Source: Polynucleobacter sp. AM-7D1 (GTDB lineage: Bacteria; Pseudomonadota; Gammaproteobacteria; Burkholderiales; Burkholderiaceae). From it: 64,000 bases of DNA. A program made the position numbers and the translations under genes. Of this stretch, positions 1 through 7,783 are shown piece after piece. The notes beneath the pieces were generated by a model. That model searched no databases, had not been told where the DNA came from, and saw nothing but the letters and a program-made list of their open reading frames with translations. Within the stretch, counting starts at the first letter, position 1, and every line of letters starts with the position of its first letter. The DNA is taken from positions 558,001 through 622,000 of the forward strand of contig NZ_CP061319.1 in NCBI RefSeq assembly GCF_018688455.1, in the 5' to 3' direction.

Positions 1-680
1 GTAGTAACGACTTCACCAGTAGGAACAGAAACCCCTGCAGCTGCCAATAAGTTTTTGGTGAGCTCTTTATCTTGTGCAATCGCTTCTGCAATCGCACTGG
101 TATCACTAGTCTCTGCTGCCTGAATGCGTTTTTGTTTACTACCCCAGCCAAACTGCACCATGCTGCCCTCAGTCATGCGGCGGTAGGGAATATTTCTTTG
201 TACGGCAGCATCGACGATAGAGCCAGTGCTAGGTCCTAGGCGAACATCTTCATACAAAGCTTCTAATTCTGAGAGGGCCGCAGCTAGATCAAAAGGTACA
301 TCACTCAAGGTTGCTTGAATAAGCCCAAAAGCAAAGTCAAAAGCCATGCGTCCAACAACTTCTTCTGTGTATTCCACGACGACTTGATAGACGCCGACAT
401 CAACTGTTTGTACTGTGCGGCTAAAAGTGACTGGGCAACCCGCTTGAGATTGAAGTCCTAAAGCAGCATGCTCTAAGGCATGTGCCAGAGAGAGAATTTC
501 ATTGTGGCCGCCACGACGCATATTGCCCAATTGGGGAAAGCGTTCGCGAATCTTGATTTCAAAATGGGGAATAGAATCGATTGAGCGCTCTGTTTCATCG
601 CAAGAGACAATAGCCTCTAGGGCGGTATGGCGGCTCCATAAATTTGGGCCGCGTAACATGCGAATACGGGTGATTTCCAA
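1..680 (-). CDS. cphA: Cyanophycin synthetase CphA, N-terminal part (gene runs off the left edge)
   Basis: Only the first ~226 residues are in the window. They match the N-terminal domain and start of the ATP-grasp part of cyanophycin synthetase, which adds Asp and Arg to the cyanophycin polymer using ATP: LRGPNLWSRHTALEA near the start, GPSTGSIVDAA about residue 170, and GSKQKRIQAAETSDTSAIAE before the ATP-grasp domain. The start is taken as TTG at 680, directly after the TAA of the upstream gene, because AGGGG lies 5 bases before it and it gives the family N-terminus MEITRIRMLRGPN; the next ATG (659) would cut into this motif. It is translationally adjacent to the shorter paralogue upstream, so the two are one operon. 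The sequence differs clearly from that paralogue, so this is not an assembly duplicate. Whether the Mur-ligase half is intact cannot be seen. Confidence 0.9.
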   Translation of the reverse strand, partial: MEITRIRMLRGPNLWSRHTALEAIVSCDETERSIDSIPHFEIKIRERFPQLGNMRRGGHNEILSLAHALEHAALGLQSQAGCPVTFSRTVQTVDVGVYQVVVEYTEEVVGRMAFDFAFGLIQATLSDVPFDLAAALSELEALYEDVRLGPSTGSIVDAAVQRNIPYRRMTEGSMVQFGWGSKQKRIQAAETSDTSAIAEAIAQDKELTKNLLAAAGVSVPTGEVVT

Positions 681-2873
681 TTAAACCCCTGCTGGAATAT
701 TGGAGCTAGAAACAAATGTTTCAACTCCAGCTTCGATAACGTTGAAAGGAATATCCAAAGCCCAGGCCGCACCAATAGCAGCTGCAAGGCTTAAGTGTGG
801 CGCCCATTCAAGGGATGACTCCTTCACTGCTGGAGGAATTGGAATCACCAACTTGTCTAGCTTGCCTTGCTTGAGTGTAATTACAGACGGGCTCACAATA
901 ATTGAGCGACCATCTTTTTCTTGGTGAGCAGTGACTACAGGAGAGTTTGGCTCTTGAGAGAAGTACATGACTTCACCTTTACTGAGCTCAGCCATTTTGA
1001 CAATCATTGGATCATCTGCATTTAATACGCTGGTGCCAGCGGGTAATACGACATCAACCTGGGTACGCACTACATTAAATAATTGATCTTCTTCGCTGAT
1101 GTTATGTTCAGGAAAGAGTTTGAGTGGATCAATATTGAGGACGACCCCAACCTGGCATTGATCATATGCGAGACCCTCTAGCAATAAGGATGCATTGTCA
1201 TTCTCAAGGACGGCAACTTCAATCGCTCTATTTTGAAGAGTGCGTCGTGCATTTTCCCAATGGGAAGAAGAGGTTTTTTTAATCAATCGGTTGCCAAAAT
1301 ACAGGCCAAGATTGGTAGAGAGCCCGACATGCACATTAGTCAATCTAATAAAGTGGGCAACCATTTCAGCGACGATAGTTCTTCCGGAATTACCGCTAAT
1401 ACCAACGATTGGAATTCTGAAATCGTATCCTGGAGGAAAGAGATGATTTGCAATTTCTTCGCCAACAGGTTGTGGAGTGCCACTGGCAGGTTTTAAGTGC
1501 ATCAATAAGCCTGGACCTGCATTCACTTCAACAATAGCCGCGTTCTGCGACTCTAGTGGCTTACTAATATCTTGTGCAACGAGGTCAATTCCCGCAATTT
1601 CAAGTCCTACAACGCGTGCAGCCAAAGCTACTTGGTGGGCTACTTCAGGGTGAACTAAATCAGTCACATCAAATGCCACATTGCCATTACTTTGAATCAA
1701 TACTTTTTGATCAACCGCCGGAATACTGTCACCAGTTAGTTTTTGGCGAGCCAGCTCTAGCTCAACTGCAGAATCGATCCGAACTGGGTTGAGAGGGCAC
1801 TCTTCGGTCGTGCCACGTCGTGGATCAGAATTAATCTGAATTTGAATAAGTTCAAGCACAGTATGCTTGCCATCACCGGTGATCCAAACTGTTTCACCTT
1901 TCGCGGCTGCCACTACTTTATTGCCGACTACTAACAAGCGATGTTCATCGCCAATGATGTGGCGCTCAACTAAAACCTCGCTACCTTCATTGATTGCTAC
2001 AGCGTAGGCTGCTTCAATTTCTTGTTGGGTATAGAGGTTGATAAATACGCCACGGCCATGGTTGCCATCAATTGGCTTCACCACTACTGGTAAGCCAATA
2101 TCTTGTGCGGCTTCCCAAGCATCATCAGGACTTGTGACAACTCTACCTTCAGGGATTGGAACCCCCGCGCTTGCGAGCAAGCTCTTAGTCAGATCTTTAT
2201 CGCGCGAAATAGTTTCTGCGATGGCGCTAGTTTGATCAGTTTCTGCTGTCCAAATACGTCGTTGCTTGGAGCCATATCCGAGTTGAACTAAGTTGCCGCT
2301 AGATAGTCTGATGTAGGGAATTTCTCGGACAGTAGCAGCGTTGACAATGCAAGCTGTACTAGGACCAAGACAAAGATCGTCACTTAAATCACGAAGCTCT
2401 TCAATGATCTGCTCTCGTTGGGCAATGGCATCACCATTATCTTGAATGAGGGTGAGGAGGAGGTCACGCGCAAACTTAAATGCTTGCAATGTCACCGCTT
2501 CTTCAGTGGCACTCACAATGACTTTGTAAACGCCTCGGCGACCACCATCACGCGCTCTACCAAAACCACCAGCTATTCCAGCTAGGTTTTGAAGCTCGAT
2601 AGTGAGATGCTCGAGAATGTGCCCAGGCCAAGTGCCCTCTTCAACACGTTTTAAGAAACCACCGGGTTCCCCATAACTGCAGCGATGCTCATGTAAGCTT
2701 GGAAGACACTTAGAGAGACGATCGTAGAAGCCGGGAATTAAGTCAGACGGATAGTCTTCCAGGTCACCAATGTCGATCAAAACCTCAAGCGCAGGGTTGT
2801 AGCTCCACATATTGGGGCCACGCAGATGTCGGTGGCTCAGGATTTCAATGGTTTTATCTAGTAATTGGGGCAT
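681..2873 (-). CDS. cphA': Short cyanophycin synthetase paralogue (CphA'/CphA2-like)
   Basis: A 730-residue cyanophycin synthetase-type protein. Residues 1-160 are the N-terminal domain (HLRGPNMWSYNPALE). Residues ~215-480 are an ATP-grasp domain with the KPIDGNHGRGV loop and EVNAGPGLLMHLKP, both intact. Residues ~485-730 resemble the central Mur-ligase domain. Canonical CphA is usually near 870 residues; here the C-terminal Mur lobe is absent and the chain ends just after the central lobe. The Mur P-loop reads G494-N-S-G-R498-T, with Arg in place of the catalytic Lys, and the usual ETARGGILR stretch is replaced by ENDNASLLLE. The ATP-grasp half therefore looks active and the Mur half inactive, as described for cyanobacterial CphA2, which polymerises beta-Asp-Arg dipeptides. 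Tandem cphA'/cphA pairs are known in Cupriavidus and relatives. First gene of a two-gene operon, divergent from the ABC exporter. The Shine-Dalgarno before the ATG is weak. Confidence 0.9.
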   Translation of the reverse strand: MPQLLDKTIEILSHRHLRGPNMWSYNPALEVLIDIGDLEDYPSDLIPGFYDRLSKCLPSLHEHRCSYGEPGGFLKRVEEGTWPGHILEHLTIELQNLAGIAGGFGRARDGGRRGVYKVIVSATEEAVTLQAFKFARDLLLTLIQDNGDAIAQREQIIEELRDLSDDLCLGPSTACIVNAATVREIPYIRLSSGNLVQLGYGSKQRRIWTAETDQTSAIAETISRDKDLTKSLLASAGVPIPEGRVVTSPDDAWEAAQDIGLPVVVKPIDGNHGRGVFINLYTQQEIEAAYAVAINEGSEVLVERHIIGDEHRLLVVGNKVVAAAKGETVWITGDGKHTVLELIQIQINSDPRRGTTEECPLNPVRIDSAVELELARQKLTGDSIPAVDQKVLIQSNGNVAFDVTDLVHPEVAHQVALAARVVGLEIAGIDLVAQDISKPLESQNAAIVEVNAGPGLLMHLKPASGTPQPVGEEIANHLFPPGYDFRIPIVGISGNSGRTIVAEMVAHFIRLTNVHVGLSTNLGLYFGNRLIKKTSSSHWENARRTLQNRAIEVAVLENDNASLLLEGLAYDQCQVGVVLNIDPLKLFPEHNISEEDQLFNVVRTQVDVVLPAGTSVLNADDPMIVKMAELSKGEVMYFSQEPNSPVVTAHQEKDGRSIIVSPSVITLKQGKLDKLVIPIPPAVKESSLEWAPHLSLAAAIGAAWALDIPFNVIEAGVETFVSSSNIPAGV

Positions 2874-3083
2874 GTGTGGAATGGGGAAACTCAGCGCCGC
2901 ATCAGAAGGTGAGGGCGGGGATGTCTCAGACTATCTCTCTGGTTTTAGTAATTGTTCAAAATCCACAAAATTAGCAAAAATACATAAAAAAGACTATTTC
3001 GATAATTTAACGGCTTTCTACCTTTGAAAGTTGACAGCATCATTAAATCTTAGAAACCTAGCTCCACTATACTTTTAGGACTA

Positions 3084-5432
3084 ATGAAGCCAGACATTTC
3101 CCCATCCGTACCCTCTGTGCCCATTCAATGGGTTGCTGCATTAGAGGCCGATCAGTCCCCGGTAAAAGGGCTGGATTCCATACTGGCGTGGGTTGAGCTG
3201 GATCTTGACGATGCTATGCGCTTTGAAAAAAGCCTACTTTGCTTGATCCCGTCAGGGCTATTTTGGACGGATGGCACTCACTCAGAATTTTGGCCGATTA
3301 GCTCTGGAGCCCATCTTCACCAGGGTGATCATGCTGGAGTGGGTTATCTGAAATTAGAGTCTGAGGTCTCTTTACAGAAGCTTTGGCGCTTTACTTTGGC
3401 TGTTAATCCGCAAATATTGCGTCTTCAGAGTGCCTATAAGCAGTGCATGGGAGGCGCCCAGGTCGGCAAAGAGTCTGAGGCTTCTGAATACGATAAACAG
3501 GTTTGCCCAGTTTGTTTGAGTCCGAAGCCTGCCAATTCAGAAGCTTGCCCCACCTGTGATCCAGAAGAGGATGCTCCGCCATCTACCTTGACCCTGTTTA
3601 AGCTGTGGCGTTTTGCTCGCCCCTATAAAAAAGAGCTTTTATTGGGCTTTGTTCTGACTTTGCTCTCAACCGGCGCTACTTTGATCCCGCCTTATTTGAC
3701 GATGCCTTTAATGGATCACGTATTGATTCCATATGAAAAAGGTAACCCGATTGACTTCAATTTAGCCAGCAAATATCTCATTGCTTTATTTGTTGCCGCG
3801 ATCGTCGCCTGGGGTTTGGGTTGGTGGAAAACATACTTACTTGCATTGGTGAGTGAACGTATCGGGGCAGATTTGCGCAATACCACTTTTGAGCATTTGC
3901 TGAAATTGTCTTTAGAGTATTTTGGCGGCAAAAGAACTGGTGACTTGATTGCGCGTATTGGCGCAGAGACAGATCGCATTTGCGTATTTTTATCTTTGTA
4001 CGCTTTGGACTTTGCGACCGATGTGATCATGATCACCATGACGGCGGCAATTTTAGTTTCGATTGATCCCTTGCTGGCATTAGTAACTCTCGCACCATTG
4101 CCATTTATCGTGTGGATGATTCATGTGGTTCGAGACAAGCTGCGTTTTGGTTTTGAAAAGATTGATCGCATTTGGTCTGAAGTGACTAATATTTTGGCGG
4201 ATACGATTCCAGGCATTCGGGTTGTCAAGGCTTTTGCTCAAGAAGAACGCGAGCTCAAACGTTTTGTAGATTCGAATAAACACAACTTGCAAATTAATGA
4301 TCGCGTTAATCGAGTATGGGGTTTGTTCTCGCCAACAGTTACGCTATTAACTGAAACTGGCCTCTTGGTGGTCTGGGGTTTTGGTATTTGGCAGGTGGCT
4401 CATCAAAAAGTGACGGTAGGTGTGTTGATTGCTTTCTTGGCCTATATCGGACGCTTTTACATTCGATTAGATTCCATGAGCCGTATTGTTTCGCATACCC
4501 AAAAAGCTGCTGCTGGTGCCAAACGTATTTTTGATATCTTGGATCATATTTCTAGTGTTCCCGAGCCAATCAATCCAGCGCCATTGGGGCAAGTGAAGGG
4601 TCAAATCTCCTTACGGGGCGTGGGTTTCCGCTACGGTAACCGAGCCGTTTCTAAAGGGATTGATTTGGATATTGCCCCTGGAGAAATGATCGGTTTAGTG
4701 GGGCATAGCGGCTCAGGTAAGAGTACGCTAGTGAATTTGATTTGCCGCTTTTATGATGTGAGTTCAGGCGCCATCACATTAGACGGGCGCGACATCCGTA
4801 GCATCGGAATTGCAGACTATCGCAAGCGCATTGGTTTGGTTCTGCAAGAGCCATTCTTATTCTTTGGCACGATTGCGGAAAATATTGCGTACGGAAAGCC
4901 GGATGCAACACGCGAAGAAATTATTGAAGCAGCGCGCGCTGCACATGCGCATGAATTTATTTTGCGCTTACCGTTGGGTTACGACTCCTTGGTGGGTGAG
5001 CGCGGCCAATCTCTTTCTGGTGGAGAGCGTCAACGTATCTCCATTGCACGTGCGCTCTTAATTAATCCAAGTATTTTGATCTTGGATGAAGCAACTTCAT
5101 CGGTAGACACCACAACTGAAAAAGAAATTCAGCGCGCCTTGGATAATCTGGTGAAAGGTCGCACGACGATTGCGATTGCCCACCGCCTTTCTACTCTTCG
5201 AAAAGCAGACCGCTTGGTTGTGCTGGATAAGGGGGAGATTGTGGAGATTGGCTCACACGAACAATTGATGGATGCACAGGGAGCGTATTACGCCTTGTAT
5301 CAGGCGCAACTCCGGCACGCTGCAGAATTGGTTGAGGGTGGTGCTATTGGTGAGAGCATTGACGAGAGTCAAAACACAAGAGATGAAGAGCGTCTTCAAG
5401 TTATTGCCAAGGAAACTGGGGGAGGTGTATGA
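3084..5432 (+). CDS. ABC exporter with N-terminal zinc-ribbon extension, cyanophycin-associated
   Basis: A 782-residue half-transporter fusing membrane and ATPase domains (ABCB/MsbA type). Residues 1-140 are a soluble domain I do not recognise. Residues 141-158 form a four-cysteine knuckle (C141-P-V-C144 and C155-P-T-C158). Residues ~175-480 contain six predicted membrane helices. Residues ~505-745 are the nucleotide-binding domain: Walker A GHSGSGKST at 540-548, signature LSGGERQ at 644-650, Walker B ILILDE at 664-669, and an AIAHRLST H-loop, all intact. Such exporters act as homodimers in the inner membrane. The substrate is unknown. The gene is divergent from the cyanophycin synthetases and overlaps the DUF1854 gene by 4 bases; this arrangement recurs in Burkholderiales, which suggests a role in cyanophycin-linked metabolism. 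The start is ATG with AGGA three bases upstream. Confidence 0.88.
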   Translation: MKPDISPSVPSVPIQWVAALEADQSPVKGLDSILAWVELDLDDAMRFEKSLLCLIPSGLFWTDGTHSEFWPISSGAHLHQGDHAGVGYLKLESEVSLQKLWRFTLAVNPQILRLQSAYKQCMGGAQVGKESEASEYDKQVCPVCLSPKPANSEACPTCDPEEDAPPSTLTLFKLWRFARPYKKELLLGFVLTLLSTGATLIPPYLTMPLMDHVLIPYEKGNPIDFNLASKYLIALFVAAIVAWGLGWWKTYLLALVSERIGADLRNTTFEHLLKLSLEYFGGKRTGDLIARIGAETDRICVFLSLYALDFATDVIMITMTAAILVSIDPLLALVTLAPLPFIVWMIHVVRDKLRFGFEKIDRIWSEVTNILADTIPGIRVVKAFAQEERELKRFVDSNKHNLQINDRVNRVWGLFSPTVTLLTETGLLVVWGFGIWQVAHQKVTVGVLIAFLAYIGRFYIRLDSMSRIVSHTQKAAAGAKRIFDILDHISSVPEPINPAPLGQVKGQISLRGVGFRYGNRAVSKGIDLDIAPGEMIGLVGHSGSGKSTLVNLICRFYDVSSGAITLDGRDIRSIGIADYRKRIGLVLQEPFLFFGTIAENIAYGKPDATREEIIEAARAAHAHEFILRLPLGYDSLVGERGQSLSGGERQRISIARALLINPSILILDEATSSVDTTTEKEIQRALDNLVKGRTTIAIAHRLSTLRKADRLVVLDKGEIVEIGSHEQLMDAQGAYYALYQAQLRHAAELVEGGAIGESIDESQNTRDEERLQVIAKETGGGV

Positions 5433-5905
5433 GTCATCATCAAAAATCACACACCCTAGATCGCGATGCCCTTGGGCGCCTGGTATTTACCGATGCTGAT
5501 GGTATCGAGCATATTGGCGTCTTTCCAGTAAGGGCATTTCCGATTACACAGCCAGAGGCCGGAATCTCCATCATGGACCAGTCCGGCAAAGAGTTGTGCT
5601 GGTTTGATGATGCTAAGAGCATTCCAAAAGGTGAGTTAGCCCTGATTCAGGAAGAATTGGCAGCTCGCGAATTTATGCCCGTGATTAAAAAGATCACCAA
5701 GGTATCCACTTTTGCCACTCCAAGTCTTTGGGATATCGAAACTGACCGAGGCCCCACCAGAATTCGTCTGAAGGGCGAGGAAGACATTCGCCGTATTGCC
5801 GGAAATACACTGCTAATAGCTGACTCTAATGGCCTGCAGTTCTTGATCCCAGACTCCACTCAGCTCGATAAAGTCAGCAAGAAGCTTTTAGATCGGTTCA
5901 GATAG
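5429..5905 (+). CDS. DUF1854 family protein, cyanophycin-associated
   Basis: A soluble 158-residue protein with no signal peptide or membrane helix. It matches DUF1854: an N-terminal segment with GIEHIGVFPVRAFPI, a central GKELCWFDD, and a C-terminal part with WDIETDRGPTRIRLKGEEDIRRI. The start ATG overlaps the stop of the ABC exporter (ATGA), with a strong GGGGGAGG ribosome site 5' of it, so the two proteins are made by coupled translation and probably work together. The family has no established biochemical function. Its genomic link to cyanophycin synthetases and the exporter is the best clue; a regulatory or accessory subunit of the exporter is an inference. Confidence 0.88.
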   Translation: MSHHQKSHTLDRDALGRLVFTDADGIEHIGVFPVRAFPITQPEAGISIMDQSGKELCWFDDAKSIPKGELALIQEELAAREFMPVIKKITKVSTFATPSLWDIETDRGPTRIRLKGEEDIRRIAGNTLLIADSNGLQFLIPDSTQLDKVSKKLLDRFR

Positions 5906-5927
5906 GTTTTTTGCTGAGAAATCCATA

Positions 5928-5964
5928 CTAGGGTTACTACTAATTCAATTAGTGAAAGCCCTAG
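5928..5964. other. Imperfect hairpin between DUF1854 gene and tctC
   Basis: CTAGGG (5928-5933) pairs with CCCTAG (5959-5964). Inside, ACTAATT (5939-5945) and AATTAGT (5947-5953) form a perfect inverted repeat around a single C. No U-tract follows, so it is not a typical intrinsic terminator. It could end the exporter operon with help or be an operator for the tct genes. Confidence 0.4.
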
Positions 5965-6087
5965 GTATCGATTTAAATATTGTTGATGCCAATCAAGAGA
6001 TCTGCGTCCAGATCAATCAAAAATGATCACACAACAAAGAGAAGCCAAAGTAATATTGGTATTCAAAAATTTTTTGGAGGAGCGTTC

Positions 6088-7092
6088 ATGAAGATGAAGT
6101 TGAAAGGGGCATTGATTTCCACCGCATTAGCCCTCGGTGCTGCTGGTGTTTCACCTGCTTTTGCTGCTTGGGAACCAACCAAGCCAGTTGAGTTCATTAT
6201 TCCTGCCGGTCCTGGCGGTGGTGCTGACCAAATGGCTCGTATGATCCAAGGCATCATTACTAAAAATAACTTGATGAAGCAGGCAGTGATTCCTGTAAAC
6301 AAGGGTGCTGGTGCAGGAGCTGAAGGCTTCTTGGCAATGAAAGAGGCAAAAGGCGATCCAAATAAGATCGTTATTACTTTGTCTAACTTGTTTACAACTC
6401 CATTAGCAACTGGCGTTCCATTTAACTGGAAAGACATCACTCCGGTAGCGATGTTGGCCCTAGACCAATTCGTTCTGTGGACCAACACTGATAAGCCTTA
6501 CAAAACACCAAAAGAATATATTGATGCCGCTAAAGCAGCTGGCCCAGGTAAATTCAAGATGGGTGGTACAGGCTCTAAGTCAGAAGACCAAATCATTACC
6601 GTAGCTCTTGAGAAGGCAACTGGTACTAAGTTCACCTATATCCCTTTCAAGGGGGGTGGTGACGTTGCTGTTCAGTTAGTTGGAAATCACATTGATTCTT
6701 CTGTGAACAACCCAATTGAAGCTGTAGCTCAATGGCGTGCCGGCAAGTTACGTGCTCAGTGCGTATTTGATGACACACGTATGCCATACAAAGAGAAGAT
6801 CACTCCAACTCAGTCTTGGAACGACGTTCCAACCTGTAAAGAAGTGGGCGTGCCTACAGATTACGTGATGTTGCGCGGTATCTTTATGGCCCCAGGCGTA
6901 ACTCAAGAGCAAGTTGATTACTATATCAATGTGTTCAAAAAAGTACGCGAGACACCCGAGTGGAAGAAGTTCATGGCTGACGGTGCATTCAATCAAACAT
7001 TCATGACTGGTAAAGAATTTAACAACTGGTTAACTTTGAATGAAGCATTGCACAAGCAGTTAATGGCTGAGGCTGGTTTCTTGGCCAAGTAA
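6088..7092 (+). CDS. tctC: TctC/Bug-family periplasmic solute-binding protein
   Basis: A 334-residue periplasmic receptor of the tripartite tricarboxylate transporter family. The signal peptide ends near SPAFA-AWEP, followed by the family start KPVEFIIPAGPGGGADQMARM. The middle contains the usual YIPFKGGGDVAVQLVGNHID segment. The start ATG at 6088 is chosen over an upstream in-frame start at 5980 because TTGGAGGAG sits just before it and it gives a clean signal peptide. The family binds carboxylates in the periplasm and hands them to TctAB. The tctB and tctA genes follow on the same strand, separated by a strong terminator, so the receptor can be made in excess. The ligand cannot be told from sequence. 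Confidence 0.92.
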   Translation: MKMKLKGALISTALALGAAGVSPAFAAWEPTKPVEFIIPAGPGGGADQMARMIQGIITKNNLMKQAVIPVNKGAGAGAEGFLAMKEAKGDPNKIVITLSNLFTTPLATGVPFNWKDITPVAMLALDQFVLWTNTDKPYKTPKEYIDAAKAAGPGKFKMGGTGSKSEDQIITVALEKATGTKFTYIPFKGGGDVAVQLVGNHIDSSVNNPIEAVAQWRAGKLRAQCVFDDTRMPYKEKITPTQSWNDVPTCKEVGVPTDYVMLRGIFMAPGVTQEQVDYYINVFKKVRETPEWKKFMADGAFNQTFMTGKEFNNWLTLNEALHKQLMAEAGFLAK

Positions 7093-7104
7093 TTGCAATA
7101 AATT

Positions 7105-7137
7105 AATAGGGCCTCTGTGAGGAGGCCCTATTTTTTT
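7105..7137 (+). terminator. Intrinsic terminator after tctC
   Basis: TAGGGCCTC (7107-7115) pairs perfectly with GAGGCCCTA (7122-7130), followed by seven T. It lies between tctC and tctB and is probably read through in part. Confidence 0.9.
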
Positions 7138-7211
7138 GAATGCATACGCAAAAAATAATTATTAAAAAGCGAAGCAGTAATAAATCAACCATTATTTAGT
7201 GAACGAAGCAA

Positions 7212-7739
7212 ATGTCTGAACATACAAATAATTCAAATGAAGATTCAGTAATCAGTGTCCGTGCGATGGACATCATCACGGCTTTAGGGTTTATTGCAGT
7301 AGGCCTGGTAGTGATGATTGGTAGCATCAAATTGGGTGCTAGTTGGGGTAGTGATGGCCCGGAGGCAGGCTATTTCCCTTTTTACATCAGCTTGATCATC
7401 CTTCTTTCTAGCTCAGTAACTCTCTATCAAGCAGCTATTGTTGATAGAAAAAAGGAAACAGAATCCTTTGTTGAAAAAGAGCCTTTCAAGCAAGTGTTAG
7501 CAGTTTTGTTGCCGGCCCTGGTATTTATTTTGGGTGTGCAGTTGATCGGTATTTATGTTTCTGCTTTCGCCTATATCGCAGTCTTCATGATCTGGCTTGG
7601 CAAGTATGCAGCGTGGAAGGCAGTAGCAGTTGCCTTAGGTGTGAGCATAGCGCTTTACCTGATGTTCGAGTACTGGTTCCAAGTGCCACTACCACATGGC
7701 TCATTGATCAACCCACTCGAGTTTTTGGGTCTGAATTAA
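7212..7739 (+). CDS. tctB: Tripartite tricarboxylate transporter small membrane subunit TctB
   Basis: A 175-residue inner-membrane protein with about four hydrophobic helices (residues ~20-40, 60-80, 100-125, 130-160). It carries the TctB-type SWGSDGPEAGYFPFYISLI stretch after the first helix and a small charged loop (DRKKETESFVEKEPF). It is the small subunit that pairs with TctA in secondary carboxylate import driven by an ion gradient. It sits between tctC and tctA with a 44-base gap to tctA. The ribosome site before ATG 7212 is poor. Confidence 0.88.
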   Translation: MSEHTNNSNEDSVISVRAMDIITALGFIAVGLVVMIGSIKLGASWGSDGPEAGYFPFYISLIILLSSSVTLYQAAIVDRKKETESFVEKEPFKQVLAVLLPALVFILGVQLIGIYVSAFAYIAVFMIWLGKYAAWKAVAVALGVSIALYLMFEYWFQVPLPHGSLINPLEFLGLN

Positions 7740-7783
7740 AAAATAATAACTATTAAAAAAGATTAGAAAAAAAGGAGTACAAG

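Noticed and set aside
1..2873. Tandem cyanophycin synthetase genes as an assembly duplication
   Set aside because: The two proteins share motifs but differ at many residues, and tandem cphA/cphA' pairs are known in related bacteria.
2874..3083. TTGACA at 3031 as the exporter promoter
   Set aside because: No -10 hexamer lies at 16-18 bases; the TATACT at 3068 is too far away to pair with it.
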